NCBI GenBank assembly: GCA_041228345.1
Contig: CP166131.1
Coordinates: 1,605,001-1,669,000, forward strand
Source: Alphaproteobacteria bacterium LSUCC0396
Lineage (GTDB): Bacteria > Pseudomonadota > Alphaproteobacteria > Puniceispirillales > Puniceispirillaceae
Reading direction: 5' to 3'
DNA: 64,000 nt
The position numbers and the translations under genes were made by a program. Of the stretch, positions 1 through 9,419 are shown in pieces. The notes beneath the pieces are model-generated. The model was not told the DNA's origin. It saw only the letters and a list, made by a program, of their open reading frames with translations, and did no database searches. Each line of letters starts with the position of its first letter. Positions within the stretch are counted from its first letter, which is position 1.

Positions 1-2
1 AT

Positions 3-659
3 GCGCTTGATTATCTGTTCCAGCTGTTTGGGAATTTTGGTGTTGCAACCCTTGCCTTTACCGTGGTGATCAAGCTGGCATTCTTCCCACTTGCCAATAA
101 ATCATACCGCTCAATGGCAAAAATGCGGATTTTAACGCCGAAGCTACAGTCGCTTCGTGAACGTTTTGGTGATGACCGGATGCGTTTAAATCAGGAAATG
201 ATGGCGCTCTATAAGGCAGAAAAAGTGAATCCGGCAGCCGGCTGTTTGCCTGTTCTGTTGCAGATTCCGGTGTTTTTTGCGCTTTATAAGGTGCTGTTTG
301 TGACGATCGAAATGCGCCATGCGCCATTCTTTGGCTGGGTTGCAGATTTGTCGGCGCCTGACCCAACATCAATTTTCAATATTTTCGGATTGCTGCCTTA
401 TTCGGTCGATTTTCTGCCGCCATTCCTTCAGCTTGGTGCATGGCCGATTTTGATGGGCATCTCAATGTTTCTGCAAATGCGGCTGAATCCGGCGCCGCCT
501 GACCCGGTTCAGGCCAAGATTTTCCAATTCATGCCATTCTTCTTTACCTTCCTGCTTGCCACATTCCCGGCCGGTTTGGTGATTTACTGGACATGGAACA
601 ACCTCCTTTCAATGGCGCAGCAATGGTACATCATGAAACAAGTGGCGAAGAGCAGCTAG
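3..659 (+). CDS. yidC: Membrane protein insertase YidC, C-terminal part (5' end outside window)
   Basis: YidC/Oxa1 inserts and folds inner-membrane proteins, alone or with Sec. The reading frame is open from position 3, so the gene begins upstream and only the last 218 codons are here. The visible part is the conserved Oxa1 core: a hydrophobic segment ending in [19 protein letters not shown], the cytoplasmic hairpin ([20 protein letters not shown]) and later transmembrane segments ending in a short basic tail. The GTG at 63 is internal, not a start. The downstream GTPase gene engB overlaps its 3' end, a common alphaproteobacterial arrangement. Confidence 0.97.
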   Translation, partial: ALDYLFQLFGNFGVATLAFTVVIKLAFFPLANKSYRSMAKMRILTPKLQSLRERFGDDRMRLNQEMMALYKAEKVNPAAGCLPVLLQIPVFFALYKVLFVTIEMRHAPFFGWVADLSAPDPTSIFNIFGLLPYSVDFLPPFLQLGAWPILMGISMFLQMRLNPAPPDPVQAKIFQFMPFFFTFLLATFPAGLVIYWTWNNLLSMAQQWYIMKQVAKSS

Positions 660-1300
660 CCAGTGTAATCGAGTCTGGTCGGCTGTTATTTGCCGGCCAG
701 TGTGATTTCATTGCCGCCGCCAACAACATGAAGGCACTGCCGCCGGTAACCCTGCCGGAAATTTGCTTTGTGGGGCGTTCAAATGTTGGCAAATCGTCGC
801 TGGTTAATGGACTGACCGGTCGGCGCATGCTGGCCCGCACATCACAAACCCCCGGCCGCACCCGGCAATTGATTTTTTTCAATCTGGCGGACCGGCTGCA
901 ATTGGTTGATTTGCCGGGCTATGGATATGCGTCAGCGCCAAAGGCCGACATTAAGGCATGGACGACCCTGACCCGCAAATATCTTGCTGGCCGGCCATCG
1001 CTCCAGCGGGTGTTTTTGCTGATTGATAGCCGCCGCGGCATTGGCCCGACGGATCACGAGATTATGGCCTTACTTGATGAAACGGCAGTGTCTTGGGCAG
1101 TGGTTATCACCAAGGCGGATAAACAGAAATCCGAAGCCTTGGCAAAGGTTTGCAAGGACACGCAAACCAAAATCAGCAAATATGTTGCGGCGTATCCGGA
1201 GTTGTTTGTCACCTCATCCGAGGACGGCACCGGCATCGAAGCCTTGCGGGCGCATCTGGCAGGCTTTGCCTTGCCGAAAACTGGTACCGGTCTAGCTTAG
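623..1300 (+). CDS. engB: Ribosome biogenesis GTP-binding protein EngB (YihA/YsxC)
   Basis: Essential-type GTPase of the TrmE-Era-EngA-EngB family, needed for assembly of the 50S ribosomal subunit in the cytoplasm. With the start at 623 the protein has 225 residues. G1 GRSNVGKS lies at about 51-58, the G2 region has SQTPGRT, G3 DLPG is at about 96-99, G4 TKAD at about 163-166 and G5 TSS at about 197. An in-frame ATG at 593 would add ten residues, but family members rarely extend that far, so 623 is preferred; neither start has a strong ribosome-binding site. The gene overlaps the end of yidC by 37 bp, suggesting translational coupling. Confidence 0.95.
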   Translation: MVHHETSGEEQLASVIESGRLLFAGQCDFIAAANNMKALPPVTLPEICFVGRSNVGKSSLVNGLTGRRMLARTSQTPGRTRQLIFFNLADRLQLVDLPGYGYASAPKADIKAWTTLTRKYLAGRPSLQRVFLLIDSRRGIGPTDHEIMALLDETAVSWAVVITKADKQKSEALAKVCKDTQTKISKYVAAYPELFVTSSEDGTGIEALRAHLAGFALPKTGTGLA

Positions 1301-1452
1301 GGCTGGAAACCGAATTAAATTGCGTCAAGCTATTGCGCAATTGGCCGGATTGCCGATAATCAGCCCGGTATTTATGTGGTGTGCCTCTGGCAACTGCGTT
1401 CTTTTTCTATAAAACCCGGCCTCGGACAGGCCGTGCTTTAAAGGCTATTAAG

Positions 1453-2361
1453 ATGGAAAATTCAGCTGACCAGGTGCAAATTGATCTGCTGGCAAAAACC
1501 GGAATGCTTGTCGAGGCGCTTCCCTATATGCGCCGCTATTCCGGCAAAACCATTCTGATTAAATTCGGTGGTCACGCAATGGGCAAGGCAGATTATGTGA
1601 ACGCCTTTGCCGCTGATATCGCCCTGCTTGATCAGGTGGGCGCGCGGCCGGTCGTGGTGCATGGCGGCGGCCCGCAAATTGGTGATATGCTAAAAAAGCT
1701 GCAAATCGAGTCCAGCTTTGTCCATGGTCTGCGCGTAACTGATGAGGCGACGATTTCAGTTGTTGAAATGGTACTGGCTGGCGGCATCAATAAGGGGCTT
1801 GTTGCGGCGATTGCCGGTGCTGGTGGACGTGCGGTTGGGGTTTCGGGAAAAGACGGGGGCCTTATTACCGCCCGTAAATTAATGGCCGTTTCAAAAAATA
1901 ATGATAGCGCTATCCAGCAGGCGGTTGATCTGGGATTTGTTGGCGAGCCGGCGCATGTTGATGTGACCGTTTTGAACGCGCTGATGGCGCATAATCTTAT
2001 CCCGGTCGTCGCCCCAGTTGGCAATGGCGAGGATGGCAAGACCTATAACATCAATGCCGATACTGCCGCTGGGGCAATCGCTGCTGCGCTGAACGCTAAA
2101 CGAATGCTGATGCTGACCGATGTTCAGGGCGTCTTGGATAAGAATGGTAAATTGATCAGCAGTCTCACCATTAGCGAGGCTGAAGCATTGATCCATGATG
2201 GCACGGTTTCCGGTGGGATGATCCCCAAGGTTGAGACCTGTATCGAGGCGGTGCAGGGTGGTGCTGAAGGCGCCGTTATTATGGATGGTCGCGCGCCGCA
2301 CGCCTTGCTGGTCGAGCTGTTTACCGAACATGGTATGGGTACGATGATTACTGCCGATTAA
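1453..2361 (+). CDS. argB: Acetylglutamate kinase
   Basis: Phosphorylates N-acetylglutamate in arginine biosynthesis; cytoplasmic, amino acid kinase family. The 302-residue length is normal. The phosphate-binding motif KFGGHAM is at about 37-43 and the GGGPQI loop at about 71-76; a later GMIPKVETC segment near the C-terminus is typical of arginine-sensitive ArgB. An upstream in-frame GTG at 1381 adds 24 residues with no family counterpart ([13 protein letters not shown]), so the ATG at 1453 is chosen. Downstream, 33 bp away on the same strand, is a HAD phosphatase, a frequent neighbour of argB in alphaproteobacteria. Confidence 0.97.
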   Translation: MENSADQVQIDLLAKTGMLVEALPYMRRYSGKTILIKFGGHAMGKADYVNAFAADIALLDQVGARPVVVHGGGPQIGDMLKKLQIESSFVHGLRVTDEATISVVEMVLAGGINKGLVAAIAGAGGRAVGVSGKDGGLITARKLMAVSKNNDSAIQQAVDLGFVGEPAHVDVTVLNALMAHNLIPVVAPVGNGEDGKTYNINADTAAGAIAAALNAKRMLMLTDVQGVLDKNGKLISSLTISEAEALIHDGTVSGGMIPKVETCIEAVQGGAEGAVIMDGRAPHALLVELFTEHGMGTMITAD

Positions 2362-2394
2362 ATCTGATTTTTACAAGAAAGAACGATAACCGCT

Positions 2395-3069
2395 ATGACC
2401 GCTGCTTTCCCAACCGATTCAATTGGCGATTGGATTTTTGATCTCGATAATACGATCTATCCAGCCAAGACGAATCTGTTTCGCCGGGTATCCGTGCGGA
2501 TTACCGAATTCGTTGCGGCGCATTACAACGTTCCGGCTGATGATGCGCGGGTGATCCAAAAGGATTTGTTCCATCGCTATGGAACCACTATGCGCGGTAT
2601 GATGAGCGAAGAAAATATTCAGCCGAAAGTTTATCTCGATTACGTCCATGATATTGATGTCAGTGATCTGGACCATGACCATGAATTGGATGCAATGCTG
2701 GCCGCCCTGCCCGGCCGGAAACATATCTTTACCAACGGCACCGTTCCCCACGCAGAAAATATTCTATCTGCCTATGGTGTACGTCATCATTTTGATCAGA
2801 TTTTTGATATTGTCGCGGCAGATTATATCCCCAAGCCGGATCAATATGCGTTTGACTGTTTTTTGCAGCAAACCGGCATTGATCCGACTGGTGCGGTGAT
2901 GATCGAAGATATGGCAGCCAACCTTCGGCCGGCAGCGGCACTGGGCATGCGCACAGTCTGGCTGGCAAGCGATATTGAATGGGCAAATCGCGGTTCTGAT
3001 GAACCGTTTGTGCATTATAAAGCCGATGATCTAAAAGGGTTTTTGCGGTCGCTTGCGCTTGCCGGTTAA
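2395..3069 (+). CDS. HAD-family hydrolase, pyrimidine 5'-nucleotidase type
   Basis: Haloacid dehalogenase-superfamily phosphatase of 224 residues resembling the SDT1/PHM8-like pyrimidine 5'-nucleotidases. All four HAD motifs are visible: FDLDNT with the nucleophilic aspartate at about 15-20, TNGT at about 113-116, the lysine in PKPD at about 147, and the metal-binding acidic pair in MIEDMAANL at about 169-177. The helical cap lies between motifs I and II. The substrate (UMP/CMP or another phosphomonoester) cannot be read from sequence. It sits between argB and dapD on the same strand and is probably co-transcribed with argB. Confidence 0.9.
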   Translation: MTAAFPTDSIGDWIFDLDNTIYPAKTNLFRRVSVRITEFVAAHYNVPADDARVIQKDLFHRYGTTMRGMMSEENIQPKVYLDYVHDIDVSDLDHDHELDAMLAALPGRKHIFTNGTVPHAENILSAYGVRHHFDQIFDIVAADYIPKPDQYAFDCFLQQTGIDPTGAVMIEDMAANLRPAAALGMRTVWLASDIEWANRGSDEPFVHYKADDLKGFLRSLALAG

Positions 3070-3202
3070 AAGATAAGCAATCATGCAAACCCCAACTGGC
3101 TTATCACTTCTGATAATTGATGCTGTCATGGACGCATAAGCCGGTAACAGCTATAAGGATGATGAAGGGCGGCTGGCCTTTCAAAAGCAAGGAGAGAAAA
3201 GA

Positions 3203-4063
3203 ATGGACTTGGCGCAACTTGAAACCGAAATCAATGCTGCATGGGATAATCGTGACACCGTATCAGCGGCCACCAAAGGGGCGATTCGTGACGCTGTTGA
3301 CACGGCGCTTGCGATGCTTGATTCCGGCGCGGCACGCGTTGCCGAGCCATTGGGCAACCACCAATGGCAGGTTAATCAATGGCTAAAGAAAGCGGTGCTT
3401 TTGTCATTTCGTCTCAATGACATGCAAACCATCCCGAGCGGCACTATCTATGAGGGTGCTGGCGAGTCTGTTTGGTGGGATAAGGTGCCGCCGAAATTTA
3501 GTGGCTGGGATGAAGCACGGTTCCGTGATGCCGGTTTTCGTGCGGTTCCCGGTTGTATTGTCCGCCATTCGGCGTTTATCGCGCCGAATGCCGTTTTGAT
3601 GCCAAGCTTTGTTAACCTTGGCGCCTATGTTGGCAGCGGCACGATGGTCGATACATGGGCAACCGTCGGATCCTGTGCCCAGATCGGTAAGAATGTGCAT
3701 CTTTCAGGTGGTGCGGGCATTGGCGGGGTTCTTGAGCCACTGCAGGCTGGCCCGGTCATTATTGAAGATGATTGCTTTATCGGCGCGCGTTCCGAAGTTG
3801 TTGAAGGTGTCGTGGTGGAAACTGGCGCGGTGCTGTCGATGGGTGTGTTTATCGGTGCGTCGACAAAAATTGTTGATCGGGTGACTGGCGAGGTTCATAT
3901 TGGCCGCGTTCCGGCTTATTCGGTCGTTGTGCCGGGCAGCCTTCCGGGCAAGCCATTGGCCGATGGACCCGCTGGCCCGTCACTTTATTGTGCGGTTATC
4001 ATCAAGAAGGTCGATGAAAAGACCCGCGCTAAAACATCTGTGAATGATCTTTTGAGAGATTAA
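3203..4063 (+). CDS. dapD: 2,3,4,5-tetrahydropyridine-2,6-dicarboxylate N-succinyltransferase
   Basis: Succinylates tetrahydrodipicolinate with succinyl-CoA in the lysine/diaminopimelate pathway, feeding cell wall and lysine synthesis. The 286-residue protein has an alpha-helical N-terminal domain to about residue 100, followed by left-handed beta-helix hexapeptide repeats (I-x-P-x-A-V, [24 protein letters not shown]) and an extended C-terminal tail, the DapD layout. The start is supported by an AGGAGA ribosome-binding site eight bases before ATG. It lies 4 bp before dapE, the enzyme two steps later in the pathway, so the two are surely co-transcribed. Confidence 0.97.
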   Translation: MDLAQLETEINAAWDNRDTVSAATKGAIRDAVDTALAMLDSGAARVAEPLGNHQWQVNQWLKKAVLLSFRLNDMQTIPSGTIYEGAGESVWWDKVPPKFSGWDEARFRDAGFRAVPGCIVRHSAFIAPNAVLMPSFVNLGAYVGSGTMVDTWATVGSCAQIGKNVHLSGGAGIGGVLEPLQAGPVIIEDDCFIGARSEVVEGVVVETGAVLSMGVFIGASTKIVDRVTGEVHIGRVPAYSVVVPGSLPGKPLADGPAGPSLYCAVIIKKVDEKTRAKTSVNDLLRD

Positions 4064-4067
4064 GTCA

Positions 4068-5210
4068 ATGTCTTCCTATGCCATCCAACTTGCGCAGAAA
4101 CTGGTGCGCTGTCCGTCGGTTACGCCGGCCGAGGGCGGTGCGCTTGATTTGTTGCAGGATGAATTAGGCAAGCTGGGTTTTGACTGTAAGCGGCTGCCAT
4201 TTGGCGACGGTGAAAAGCGGATTGATAATCTGTTTGCGCGCCGGGGCACTGATGGCCCGCATTTCGCCTTTGCCGGTCATACTGATGTTGTGCCGGTTGG
4301 TGATATCACCAAATGGCAGCACGACCCGTTTGGCGGTGCGCTTGTTGATGGCAAATTATATGGCCGTGGGGCGGCTGATATGAAAGGCGGGGTTGCTGCC
4401 TTTGTTGCTGCAGTGGCAATGTTTGATGCCACAGAACAAGCTGGATCAATCAGCCTGATCATTACCGGTGATGAAGAAGGTGACGCCGATTTTGGCACGG
4501 TCAAAATGGTTGAATGGCTAAAGACAAATGAGCAGGTGCCTGATGTGTGTGTTGTTGGCGAGCCAACCAATCCGGTATGTCTTGGTGAGGTAATTAAAAA
4601 TGGTCGCCGCGGTAGCCTGTCGTGTCATTTGCGGGTTGATGGGGTGCAGGGTCATGTTGCCTATCCGCATCTGGCAGATAATCCGATTACCCGCCTATTG
4701 GCAATGTTGGCACCGGTGAACGGCACTGCGCTTGATGGCGGCAATGATTATTTTGACCCGTCAACGGCGAATGTGACCAGCATTGATACATCTAGTGATG
4801 CTGGCAATGTGATCCCGGCCACGGTTGAGGCGCGATTTAATATCCGGTTTAATACCGAGCATAAATCTGAAGATTTAATCGGCTGGCTGGAAGAACATTT
4901 TGATCGCATCGGCGGCCAGTGGACGGCAAATTGGCGTGTCTCGGCATTGCCGTTTGTAACCCCTGCCGGCAGGTTGACCGAATTGATGCAGGGCGCAATC
5001 CTATCAGTAACCGGCCAGACACCGGCACTGTCGACCAGTGGCGGCACCTCTGATGCCCGCTTTATTACCACAATCTGTCCGGTTGCAGAATTTGGCCTTG
5101 TTGGCCAGACCATGCATCAGGTTGACGAGCATGTCGATGCGGCTGACATTGACCAGCTTGCCAAAATCTATCATCAAATGTTGGTTCGTTTTTTTGAGGG
5201 TGAAGTTTAA
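4068..5210 (+). CDS. dapE: Succinyl-diaminopimelate desuccinylase
   Basis: Zinc metallohydrolase (M20 family) that hydrolyses N-succinyl-LL-2,6-diaminopimelate to LL-DAP and succinate. The 380-residue length is normal. Metal ligands are visible as H71 and D73 in HTDVVP, D104 in GAADMKGG, the catalytic/metal glutamates E136-E137 in GDEEGD, and a late histidine in TMHQVDEH. A dimerisation domain occupies roughly residues 180-290. It directly follows dapD and is followed without a gap by a membrane protein gene, forming the tail of the dapD-dapE operon. Confidence 0.97.
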   Translation: MSSYAIQLAQKLVRCPSVTPAEGGALDLLQDELGKLGFDCKRLPFGDGEKRIDNLFARRGTDGPHFAFAGHTDVVPVGDITKWQHDPFGGALVDGKLYGRGAADMKGGVAAFVAAVAMFDATEQAGSISLIITGDEEGDADFGTVKMVEWLKTNEQVPDVCVVGEPTNPVCLGEVIKNGRRGSLSCHLRVDGVQGHVAYPHLADNPITRLLAMLAPVNGTALDGGNDYFDPSTANVTSIDTSSDAGNVIPATVEARFNIRFNTEHKSEDLIGWLEEHFDRIGGQWTANWRVSALPFVTPAGRLTELMQGAILSVTGQTPALSTSGGTSDARFITTICPVAEFGLVGQTMHQVDEHVDAADIDQLAKIYHQMLVRFFEGEV

Positions 5211-5777
5211 ATGGCATCATGGCCTGATCTATCACCATCTAGCCTGTTATCAATGGTGCGCACGACGCTGCTTGTTATGGTCGGCCGGCGGCCGACAATT
5301 GGCAGTTACAATGCGACGCCAGCCGGCCTGTGGCAAGCCATTGCCGCGTCAGTTGTCTTTACCGTTCTCGTTACCCTTTATCCGGGGCTTGATAGCACGC
5401 CTGGCCTGTTTTTTGCGGCGATACTGCTTCATGTGATCGGTATTGTTCTTCTGGTTCTGATGATAAATATTCTGTTGCGGGCGCTTGGCCGGCCAGCCAA
5501 GCTATTGCCCTTTGCCGTGCCGTTTCTGTGGATTGAAAATTTGCAACAGCTGCTTGGCGGCATCATCCAAAGCCTTGTCGTGATGACCGGCGATCAATCC
5601 TTACTCATCATGATATTGCCGGTGGCGGTTTGGACCTGTTATTGGCTATGGCGGGTTGGCCGCGATATCGTTGGCAAAGGTGGCTGCGTGGCGGCTGGTT
5701 TTATTGGCATCTCATTCATGATTGATGTCAGCCTGCTTTATATGCTTCAGTCACGACTGCCAGCAATTGGCGGGTAG
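5211..5777 (+). CDS. Predicted integral membrane protein, unknown function
   Basis: A 188-residue hydrophobic protein with about five membrane segments (roughly residues 42-60, 66-92, 98-118, 130-150 and 158-180). No enzymatic motif is recognised. The ATG is immediately adjacent to the TAA of dapE, so translation is probably coupled and the protein belongs to the dapDE transcript. Its 3' end overlaps the convergent truA gene by 31 bp. A Yip1-like membrane fold is possible but I cannot establish it. Conservation of this position in relatives would be needed before linking it to lysine or cell wall metabolism. Confidence 0.75.
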   Translation: MASWPDLSPSSLLSMVRTTLLVMVGRRPTIGSYNATPAGLWQAIAASVVFTVLVTLYPGLDSTPGLFFAAILLHVIGIVLLVLMINILLRALGRPAKLLPFAVPFLWIENLQQLLGGIIQSLVVMTGDQSLLIMILPVAVWTCYWLWRVGRDIVGKGGCVAAGFIGISFMIDVSLLYMLQSRLPAIGG

Positions 5778-6511
5778 TCAACGCCGACAAGGTAAAGGCC
5801 TTGTGGCGGAGCGGTTGGGCCAGCGGCACTGCGGTCGGCGGCGTCCAATGCGGCTTTGACATCATCGGGGTGCCATTTTCCGGTGCCGACCAGCGCCAAA
5901 GTACCGGTGATGTTGCGCACCTGATGATGCAGGAATGAGCGCGCCTCGACATGAAGATGAATTTCACCGCCTGCCATTTCAACATCGAGACGATCAAGCG
6001 TGCGAATCGGTGAGCGAGCCTGACATTGGCTGGCCCGAAAGCTGGAGAAATCATGCCGCCCGATAAAATGTTTGGCGGCGATTGCCATCTGCGCGGCATC
6101 AAGCGGGTGTTTGTGATGCCAGACCCGCCCTGCATCGAGTGCCGGTGGCTGGCGGCGGGGCAATATCCGGTATAGATAGCGCCGGCCAATGGCGCTGAAG
6201 CGGGCATGAAAATCAGCCGGAACCTCGATGGCGCTGCGAATGCTAATCGGCACATGGCTAAGATGCGCGTTCAGCGCCTCCATTACACGGTTCGCCGTGA
6301 ATTTATCCGGAACATCAAGATGCGCTGCTTGCTGGGTTGCATGAACGCCGGAATCTGTTCGCCCGGCACCAGCAACCGCCACCGGTGCCAGCAAAAAGGC
6401 CGCCGCCGCATCTTCAATTCTAGCCTGAACCGTGTCGCCATTATCCTGACGCTGCCAACCGGCAAACGGGCCGCCATCATATTCAATGGTGATAAGAATG
6501 CGCCGCGTCAT
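5747..6511 (-). CDS. truA: tRNA pseudouridine(38-40) synthase
   Basis: Isomerises uridines 38-40 in the anticodon stem-loop of many tRNAs. The 254-residue protein has the TruA fold, with the catalytic aspartate D53 in GRTDSGVHA, the N-terminal YDGGPFAGWQRQ motif at about 11-22 and FLHHQVRNITGTL near residue 205. It is the last gene of a def-fmt-truA run; its start overlaps the end of fmt by 4 bp (ATGA), indicating translational coupling. All three genes act in translation initiation or tRNA modification. Confidence 0.96.
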   Translation of the reverse strand: MTRRILITIEYDGGPFAGWQRQDNGDTVQARIEDAAAAFLLAPVAVAGAGRTDSGVHATQQAAHLDVPDKFTANRVMEALNAHLSHVPISIRSAIEVPADFHARFSAIGRRYLYRILPRRQPPALDAGRVWHHKHPLDAAQMAIAAKHFIGRHDFSSFRASQCQARSPIRTLDRLDVEMAGGEIHLHVEARSFLHHQVRNITGTLALVGTGKWHPDDVKAALDAADRSAAGPTAPPQGLYLVGVDYPPIAGSRD

Positions 6512-7512
6512 GAGTTTGATACGCCGATTTCCGGTTTTAGGTGATCACCAATCTTCAGCCCTGCGCCATTTAAAAAGTCAGTGGCCGACATGGCATTTTT
6601 CCCAGCAGGCTGAAGGCGCGTGATCGCCAATGCATCGTTACCGCACGAAATCAACATACTGTTTTTATTGTATTTACCAAGAAACTGGCCTGCATCTGCG
6701 GCCAAATGTTCGGCGGGGCGAGGCACCGGATGTGCGTCTAGAATCCGCAGCCGCCCCTTTGGCCCACCACACCAAGCCCCCGGATAGGGTGCAAAGGCGC
6801 GGATATGATAATCAAGCGCGCTGGCAGGTTTTTGCCAGTCGATCATCGCGTCATCAGAGGTGATTTTGGCAGCATAGATCACCCCGTCTTCGGGCTGGGG
6901 GGTCGGGGCTGCGAGGCTGGTGGGGGCGCTGTCAATGACCTCGCCAAGACAGGCCGCCGTCAGCGCGGCCAACCGGTCATGCAGGCTTCCGGCGGTGTCG
7001 CTTTTTTTTATCGGAATGCGGTGACTGCCAACAACCGGGCCAGTATCAAGACCGGCTTCCATGATCATTGCGGAAATGCCGGTTTCACTGTCACCGGCTT
7101 CGATGGCACGCTGGATTGGCGCTGCCCCACGCCAACGCGGCAATAGCGAGGCATGGCCGTTCAAACAGCCAAGCCGCGGTATCGCCAAAATTGACGGCGG
7201 CAGTAATAACCCATAGGCGACAACGACAAACAAATCAGCCTCATGCGCGGCAAGCTGTGCCTCAATATCGGCGGATTTCAGATGTTCCGGGGTAAATAGG
7301 GGCATGTTAGCAGCGTTTGCATAGGCGGCAATTGGAACTTGTGTTGGTTTCATACCGCGGCCCGACTTTTTTGCAGGCTGGCTATAGACCGCACATACAT
7401 CATGCGTTTTGACAAGTCGATCAAGCGTGGGAATGGCAAATGCCGGACTGCCCATAAAGACAATGCGTTGTTTGGCGCCCGAATGCGAGGCGCCCGAATG
7501 CGAGGCGGTCAT
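6508..7512 (-). CDS. fmt: Methionyl-tRNA formyltransferase
   Basis: Formylates Met-tRNA(fMet) using 10-formyl-THF so that it can serve in initiation. The 334-residue protein has the Fmt catalytic set: N118 and H120 in NGHASLLPRWRGAAPIQ and D156 in GLDTGPV. The C-terminal tRNA-binding domain follows. The N-terminus carries an unusual short repeat, SHSGASHSGA, before the usual QRIVFMGSPAF strand; it is encoded by a 15-bp tandem duplication (7475-7504) and looks like a slippage-born extension. The gene lies 13 bp after def and overlaps truA. Confidence 0.96.
   Translation of the reverse strand: MTASHSGASHSGAKQRIVFMGSPAFAIPTLDRLVKTHDVCAVYSQPAKKSGRGMKPTQVPIAAYANAANMPLFTPEHLKSADIEAQLAAHEADLFVVVAYGLLLPPSILAIPRLGCLNGHASLLPRWRGAAPIQRAIEAGDSETGISAMIMEAGLDTGPVVGSHRIPIKKSDTAGSLHDRLAALTAACLGEVIDSAPTSLAAPTPQPEDGVIYAAKITSDDAMIDWQKPASALDYHIRAFAPYPGAWCGGPKGRLRILDAHPVPRPAEHLAADAGQFLGKYNKNSMLISCGNDALAITRLQPAGKNAMSATDFLNGAGLKIGDHLKPEIGVSNS
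7475..7504. repeat. Two tandem 15-bp units in the fmt 5' end
   Basis: Unit gcgcccgaatgcgag occurs twice in direct succession (7475-7489, 7490-7504). It encodes the repeated SHSGA pentapeptide at the N-terminus of Fmt. The period is a multiple of three, so gain or loss of a unit keeps the frame. Confidence 0.9.
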
Positions 7513-7525
7513 ATTTAGCCCTCGA

Positions 7526-8056
7526 TTAGTTGCGTGACGCCGATTGACGCATTTCCTTCATAACCCGGCGCAGGATCATATCACGTTTCAGCCGTGATAT
7601 ATGATCGATAAACAAAACCCCGTTTAAATGGTCGATTTCATGCTGAACACAGGCTGCCAATAATCCGGTTGCGACCAGTGATTGGCTTGTGCCGTTCTCA
7701 TCTAGATAGCGCACTTCCACCTCGGCTGGCCGTTCTACATCTGCCGTTTGATCCGGAATTGACAGGCAGCCTTCTTCAAGTACTGAACGTGCATCTGACT
7801 GGCTAATGATTTCCGGATTGATCATCTTGAACAGTTCAGGGCTTTCATCCTTACCGCAATCCATAACGATAATGCGCTGGCTGATATTAATCTGTGGTGC
7901 GGCAAGCCCGATGCCGGGTGCGTCATACATTGTTGCCGCCATATCATCTAACAATTGACGCGTTCCGTCAGTAATTTCGGCAACGGGCGTTGCGATTTCG
8001 CGCAAAACCGGATCTGGCACTTTGATAATTGGTATAAGTTTGGCAGTGGCTGGCAT
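7526..8056 (-). CDS. def: Peptide deformylase
   Basis: Metalloprotease that removes the formyl group from nascent proteins, the counterpart of fmt. The 176-residue protein has the three Def motifs in order: GIGLAAPQ at 48-55, EEGCLS at 94-99 with metal ligand C97, and QHEIDHL at 138-144 with ligands H139 and H143 and the catalytic glutamate E140. It is the first gene of the leftward def-fmt-truA operon and is divergent from rmuC, so a promoter should lie in 8057-8334. Confidence 0.97.
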   Translation of the reverse strand: MPATAKLIPIIKVPDPVLREIATPVAEITDGTRQLLDDMAATMYDAPGIGLAAPQINISQRIIVMDCGKDESPELFKMINPEIISQSDARSVLEEGCLSIPDQTADVERPAEVEVRYLDENGTSQSLVATGLLAACVQHEIDHLNGVLFIDHISRLKRDMILRRVMKEMRQSASRN

Positions 8057-8334
8057 GATCGAAATTTCCCAAATATGAACGCGGCCAATATGTGAATACG
8101 GCGAATCGAAAATGGCGAATATAGCAGTCCGGACACCCTGGTATCCCGCCGTGGGTTATTCTGCTTTCATGGATTAGAAGATGGTGTCGTTGCAGTCAAG
8201 TTGCTAGGGTAGCAAAGTTGGTGCGGGCAGAATGATTTAAGCAGAATGATTTAACCGGCCAGAAAGTATATTTGGTGGGCAGTCTATCAAAGCGCCAACG
8301 GCTATACTAGGCACTGGCTATATAGGTGGTAAAA
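8057..8334. promoter_or_regulatory. Divergent intergenic region between def and rmuC
   Basis: A 278-bp spacer that must carry promoters for both def (leftward) and rmuC (rightward). No consensus -35/-10 pair stands out. It contains a perfect 14-bp tandem repeat, gcagaatgatttaa, at 8227-8240 and 8241-8254. An AGGTGG sequence just before 8335 serves as the rmuC ribosome-binding site. Confidence 0.5.
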
Positions 8335-9402
8335 ATGACCGGCACAGAAATGATACTGATTCTAGCCCTTTTGGGCGTGATACTGCTGGGGCTGGTGCAA
8401 TTGCGGCGTGGCCGAACGCCAGAAAATGGTAAAGATTTTGCCGAGTTGCGCGGCCAGCTTGCACAGATGGCAAGCCAATCTAATGAATTGCAACGATTAA
8501 TCGCCGAGCAGATGGCGCAAAGCGAGGGCCGCCTTGGCAATCGGTTGGAGCAATCACTTCGCGATCAGAATGAACGTACAACCAAATCATTGACCGGTAT
8601 GGCCGAAAAGCTGGCTGTAATCACCGAAGCAAACACCCATATTTCTGCCCTAAGCACCCAAGTAACACAGCTGCAAAATATTCTATCGAATAAACAGGCG
8701 CGCGGTAGTTTTGGCGAGGTGCAGTTAGAAAATCTTGTGCGTGATGCCTTGCCGGAAAACGCGTTTGATTTTCAGGCAACCCTTGGCAATGGGCGCCGGG
8801 TTGATTGTCTGCTGCGGCTGCCTAACCCGCCCGGGCCAATTGCGATTGACTCGAAATTTCCGCTTGAAGCCTATCGGCGTTTAACGGGTGCGGAAAATGA
8901 TGCCGAACGTGAGGCGGCGCGGCGTTTGCTTGAAATAGATGTTAAAAAACACATTCAGGATATTGCCGAAAAATACATTATTCCGGGCGAAACAGCCGAA
9001 AGCGCCATTCTGTTTCTGCCGTCAGAATCCGTCTATGCAGAAATTAACATTCAGTTGCCAAAGCTGGTCGAGGCCAGCCGCAAGGCGCGTGTCTATATGG
9101 CAGGGCCAGATAATCTCATGCTGCTGTTGCACACGGTCAGGGCGATCTTGCGCGATGCTCGGATGCATGAAGCGGCCGGTTTGATCCAGACACAGGTCGA
9201 TTTGATGATGAAGGATGTGCATCGCCTTGAAGAACGCGTTGGCAAGCTCGCAACGCATCTTTCCCAAGCCGAAAATGATATCTCAGATATCCAAACCTCG
9301 ACCCGTAAGATCATTTCGCGAGGTGATAAGATTGATGAGATTGAGGTGCTTGATGCCGATCAGGCTGCACCTGCCGTAGCCAAGCCAAATATGATTTGCT
9401 AG
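8335..9402 (+). CDS. rmuC: DNA recombination protein RmuC family
   Basis: RmuC-family proteins are implicated in limiting recombination at inverted repeats and carry a restriction-endonuclease-like domain. The 355-residue product starts with one membrane segment (ILILALLGVILLGLVQL), followed by a Gln/Glu-rich coiled coil (about 25-120), then the RmuC domain with RGSFGEVQLENLVRDALP, DSKFPLEAY and FLPSESVYAEI. The ATG at 8335 is chosen over the GTG at 8326 because AGGTGG lies at the right distance. It is a single gene converging on recR. The island at 30.6-40.9 kb is rich in inverted repeats, but no functional link can be inferred from position. Confidence 0.92.
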   Translation: MTGTEMILILALLGVILLGLVQLRRGRTPENGKDFAELRGQLAQMASQSNELQRLIAEQMAQSEGRLGNRLEQSLRDQNERTTKSLTGMAEKLAVITEANTHISALSTQVTQLQNILSNKQARGSFGEVQLENLVRDALPENAFDFQATLGNGRRVDCLLRLPNPPGPIAIDSKFPLEAYRRLTGAENDAEREAARRLLEIDVKKHIQDIAEKYIIPGETAESAILFLPSESVYAEINIQLPKLVEASRKARVYMAGPDNLMLLLHTVRAILRDARMHEAAGLIQTQVDLMMKDVHRLEERVGKLATHLSQAENDISDIQTSTRKIISRGDKIDEIEVLDADQAAPAVAKPNMIC

Positions 9403-9419
9403 CGGCGTATCGCGCTTGA

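Noticed and set aside
1381-1452. N-terminal extension of argB from GTG at 1381
   Set aside because: The added residues have no counterpart in the family; ATG at 1453 gives the normal length.
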